In this document: positions 62,229 through 64,000 of the stretch, piece after piece
Numbering within the stretch: position 1 is the first letter of the stretch
Layout of the letters: each line of letters begins with the position of its first letter
NCBI GenBank assembly: GCA_949358305.1
Contig: OX442315.1
Coordinates: 15,030,427-15,094,426, forward strand
Direction of reading: 5' to 3'
DNA from: Strigamia acuminata
Lineage: Eukaryota > Arthropoda > Chilopoda > Geophilomorpha > Linotaeniidae
Length of the DNA: 64,000 bases
Notes under the pieces: model-generated
Databases searched by the model: none
What the model was told of the DNA's origin: nothing
Seen by the model: the letters and a program-made list of their open reading frames with translations, nothing else
Position numbers and translations under genes: made by a program

Positions 62229-62795
62229 GAATTAATCGTTGCCCCTCCGTCGACAGTTAAAAAAATTCCAATTTTTGAATTTTCCAATTTGAACTTTATT
62301 CTCGATTTTAATGAACGAATGTGAAGTTTCTGTTATAATAAATTGTAAACTCAATCAGGTCAATTAATCTCATTGTAACTGGTTCGTGGTTGTCACTTAT
62401 AGAACTTTATTAATTGATTTATTTATTAATTTTTTAATTTTTTGTAATTCATTAATTTATTGTCGTTATTGGCGACAGAGTAATGCAGAAGAACGAGCTG
62501 TGCCCAAAGGAGTGGCGACGAGCGGCCAAAAGAGTGGCCAACGTGCGGCGAAATGTGTGGTCAAAGTGCAGAGACTGAATTCAGAGGTTTATGGCCTTTA
62601 TTCACCATGTTCAGGATGTTCGAATTGCAATGGTGTTTATCAGAACTACGTCTTTAGTCAAATGTGCTTCTCATCGGTATAAAGTTGAAATATTGCAACA
62701 ACAGATGGTGCCTGACAGAACATTTGAACGTGACAACACCGAATCAGTAAAAATGGCGGATGGGAATTAGTCATCCTACGTTAGACAAAATTGAA
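62229..62795 (+). promoter_or_regulatory. BTB 3' flank and 5' block of copy H
   Basis: A 3' flank as after 37115 is followed by a block paralogous to 37385-37520. The conserved 5' block then has 'GAAATATTGCAACAACAGAT' and the upstream ORF MADGN at 62753-62770, 25 bases before the main ATG. Confidence 0.5.
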
Positions 62796-64000
62796 ATGGG
62801 TAACACAAATACTGCGCCGTACAACCCCAACAAAAAAATCCGATTGAGTGACAATGAATCAAAATCACCGGTCGAAATTGAAGAAAATCGCCAAGAGCCA
62901 GAAAACCAACCAACATTGACTAAATTGTACAATTCAAGAGACGAGGCCAATGCCGAAACGGTCGTTCTGAAGTGCAAAGATGGGCAAATCCGTGCCCACA
63001 AATGCGTGTTAGTCGCCGGCAGTGACTACTTTCGAGCAATATTGAGTGAAGGAAGCTTGGAGAATGAACAAAACATGATTTCTCTTCCCGACACATCAAT
63101 GGAAATCGTCAACATCGTGATCAAATTCGTGTACGCGCAAGACATTCCCATCCAGCCTGAAATGCCAGACAGCGTGATACGTGAAATTATTATGACCGCT
63201 GACAAAATGCAATTAAAAGGTTTATTCGACACGTTTTGGAACAATTATTGCAACCAAATTACACTCGATACATTTGTAAATGTTTGGCACATGGCGGAGA
63301 TGTTCAATAAAAACGAAATAATCGACACGGTTCAGACATTCGTCTTAAGAAACATAAAACAGATCTCGGAGACGGATCAGCTTGCGGACATCACTTTGAC
63401 ACAAATAGAAAGTGTTATTTTCAAGGTGCAACCCAAAATATTTGAGGATTTTCTCCTATTTCTATTAAATTGGAACATGAAAAGGCATGATCAACGAGAA
63501 AACAACAACAACACGGAAGTTGTAACGGATTTGCTCTCCAAATGCCGTGTGATTGAGCAACTACCGGATTATTCACTCGAGAATCTGTTATCTACAGATA
63601 TTGTCATCAAATCGGAATGTTTGTTCAACGTTTTCAGTAAGGAGCGTATGTCCAGAGCCACGTCCAAGTGGTTGAAAACTTCTGCACGAGAAATTCGAAT
63701 TTTCGCGTTCGAAATTGACTCGGGCGTGTGCAAACATTCGGTCTCGTTGCTGAGCGAAGATGATTGGACGCCTGGCATGGGACAATTCCTTATTGAAGGC
63801 GACGAAACATCAAACGAATATTTTCCGAGCGTTTCCATCACGGGAAAAGTGTTTTTTTTCGCTTTTACCGAAGACCGTTTGCGGTTTTACGCCGTCGAGG
63901 GCGAAACGGACTCTCCATTCTTTAGTCAAGCAGGTTCAACGGTGATATCGGGTAAAATTACAAGTGAAACTGCGGATTGCGAGGAGGCATTCTTCCGTCG
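62796..64000 (+). CDS. BTB-BACK-Kelch-like protein (copy H), cut by window end
   Basis: The frame is open from the family start MGNTNTAPY to the last base, about 401 codons. It carries the basic KKIRLSD leader, the BTB domain (about 45-155; 'QIRAHKCVLVAGSDYFRAIL'), BACK (about 160-290, with one extra Asn in the N-run before 'TEVVTDLLSKC') and the first part of the C-terminal half, which is of the A/E/G subfamily ('EIRIFAFEIDSGVC'). No break is seen. The remaining about 160 residues lie outside the window. Confidence 0.9.
   Translation, partial: MGNTNTAPYNPNKKIRLSDNESKSPVEIEENRQEPENQPTLTKLYNSRDEANAETVVLKCKDGQIRAHKCVLVAGSDYFRAILSEGSLENEQNMISLPDTSMEIVNIVIKFVYAQDIPIQPEMPDSVIREIIMTADKMQLKGLFDTFWNNYCNQITLDTFVNVWHMAEMFNKNEIIDTVQTFVLRNIKQISETDQLADITLTQIESVIFKVQPKIFEDFLLFLLNWNMKRHDQRENNNNTEVVTDLLSKCRVIEQLPDYSLENLLSTDIVIKSECLFNVFSKERMSRATSKWLKTSAREIRIFAFEIDSGVCKHSVSLLSEDDWTPGMGQFLIEGDETSNEYFPSVSITGKVFFFAFTEDRLRFYAVEGETDSPFFSQAGSTVISGKITSETADCEEAFFR

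Overview
This window looks like invertebrate, probably arthropod, nuclear DNA. The basis is long AT-rich intergenic sequence, single-exon BTB-type genes, four complete or partial LTR retrotransposon lineages of animal type (BEL/Pao and several Ty3/Gypsy), and primer-binding sites matching animal tRNA-Phe and tRNA-Leu. I cannot name the species. There is no sign of bacterial or organellar sequence.

The host content is one tandem array of paralogous, intronless BTB-BACK genes with a Kelch-like C-terminal half (KLHL-type architecture, possible Cullin-3 adaptors). All lie on the + strand: a 5'-truncated copy (61-1335), complete copies at 10594-12294, 31748-33448, 35421-37115, 38214-39887 and 43348-44976, and a copy running off the right edge (62796-64000). 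At least six broken copies lie between them (9176-9342, 12940-13275, 40272-42490, 42735-42980, 51127-58694, 60404-62228). The duplicated unit includes a 5' block with a tiny upstream ORF, the coding region and a 3' flank. Paralogous flanks therefore act as natural empty sites for dating and bounding insertions.

The array is heavily invaded. A BEL/Pao element (2016-8486, minus strand) sits inside a small terminal-inverted-repeat element (1784-8578). Gypsy-1 (13343-31449, minus) has a TTTCC target duplication and is split in its gag by Gypsy-2 (17714-30835, plus, ACCG duplication). A degenerate Gypsy-3 (about 45000-50460, plus) carries a solo LTR in its integrase. Gypsy-4 (51147-57029, minus, 123-bp identical LTRs) split a BTB gene near its start codon and was itself hit by two TA-flanked foldback elements. 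A foldback element with 9-bp target duplications (40376-41523) split another BTB copy. A solo-LTR-like insertion (61266-62136) and several perfect palindromes complete the picture.

The most unusual component is Gypsy-2. It is 13.1 kb with 1041-bp LTRs. A likely -1 ribosomal frameshift signal (GGGAAAC, 5-nt spacer, H-type pseudoknot) lies at its gag-pol junction, and an AT-hook-like motif lies in the pol linker. Its third ORF of 954 codons is not an envelope protein: it has no membrane segments and carries a pair of DnaJ-type CXXCXGXG motifs. Names Gypsy-1 to Gypsy-4 are local labels only.
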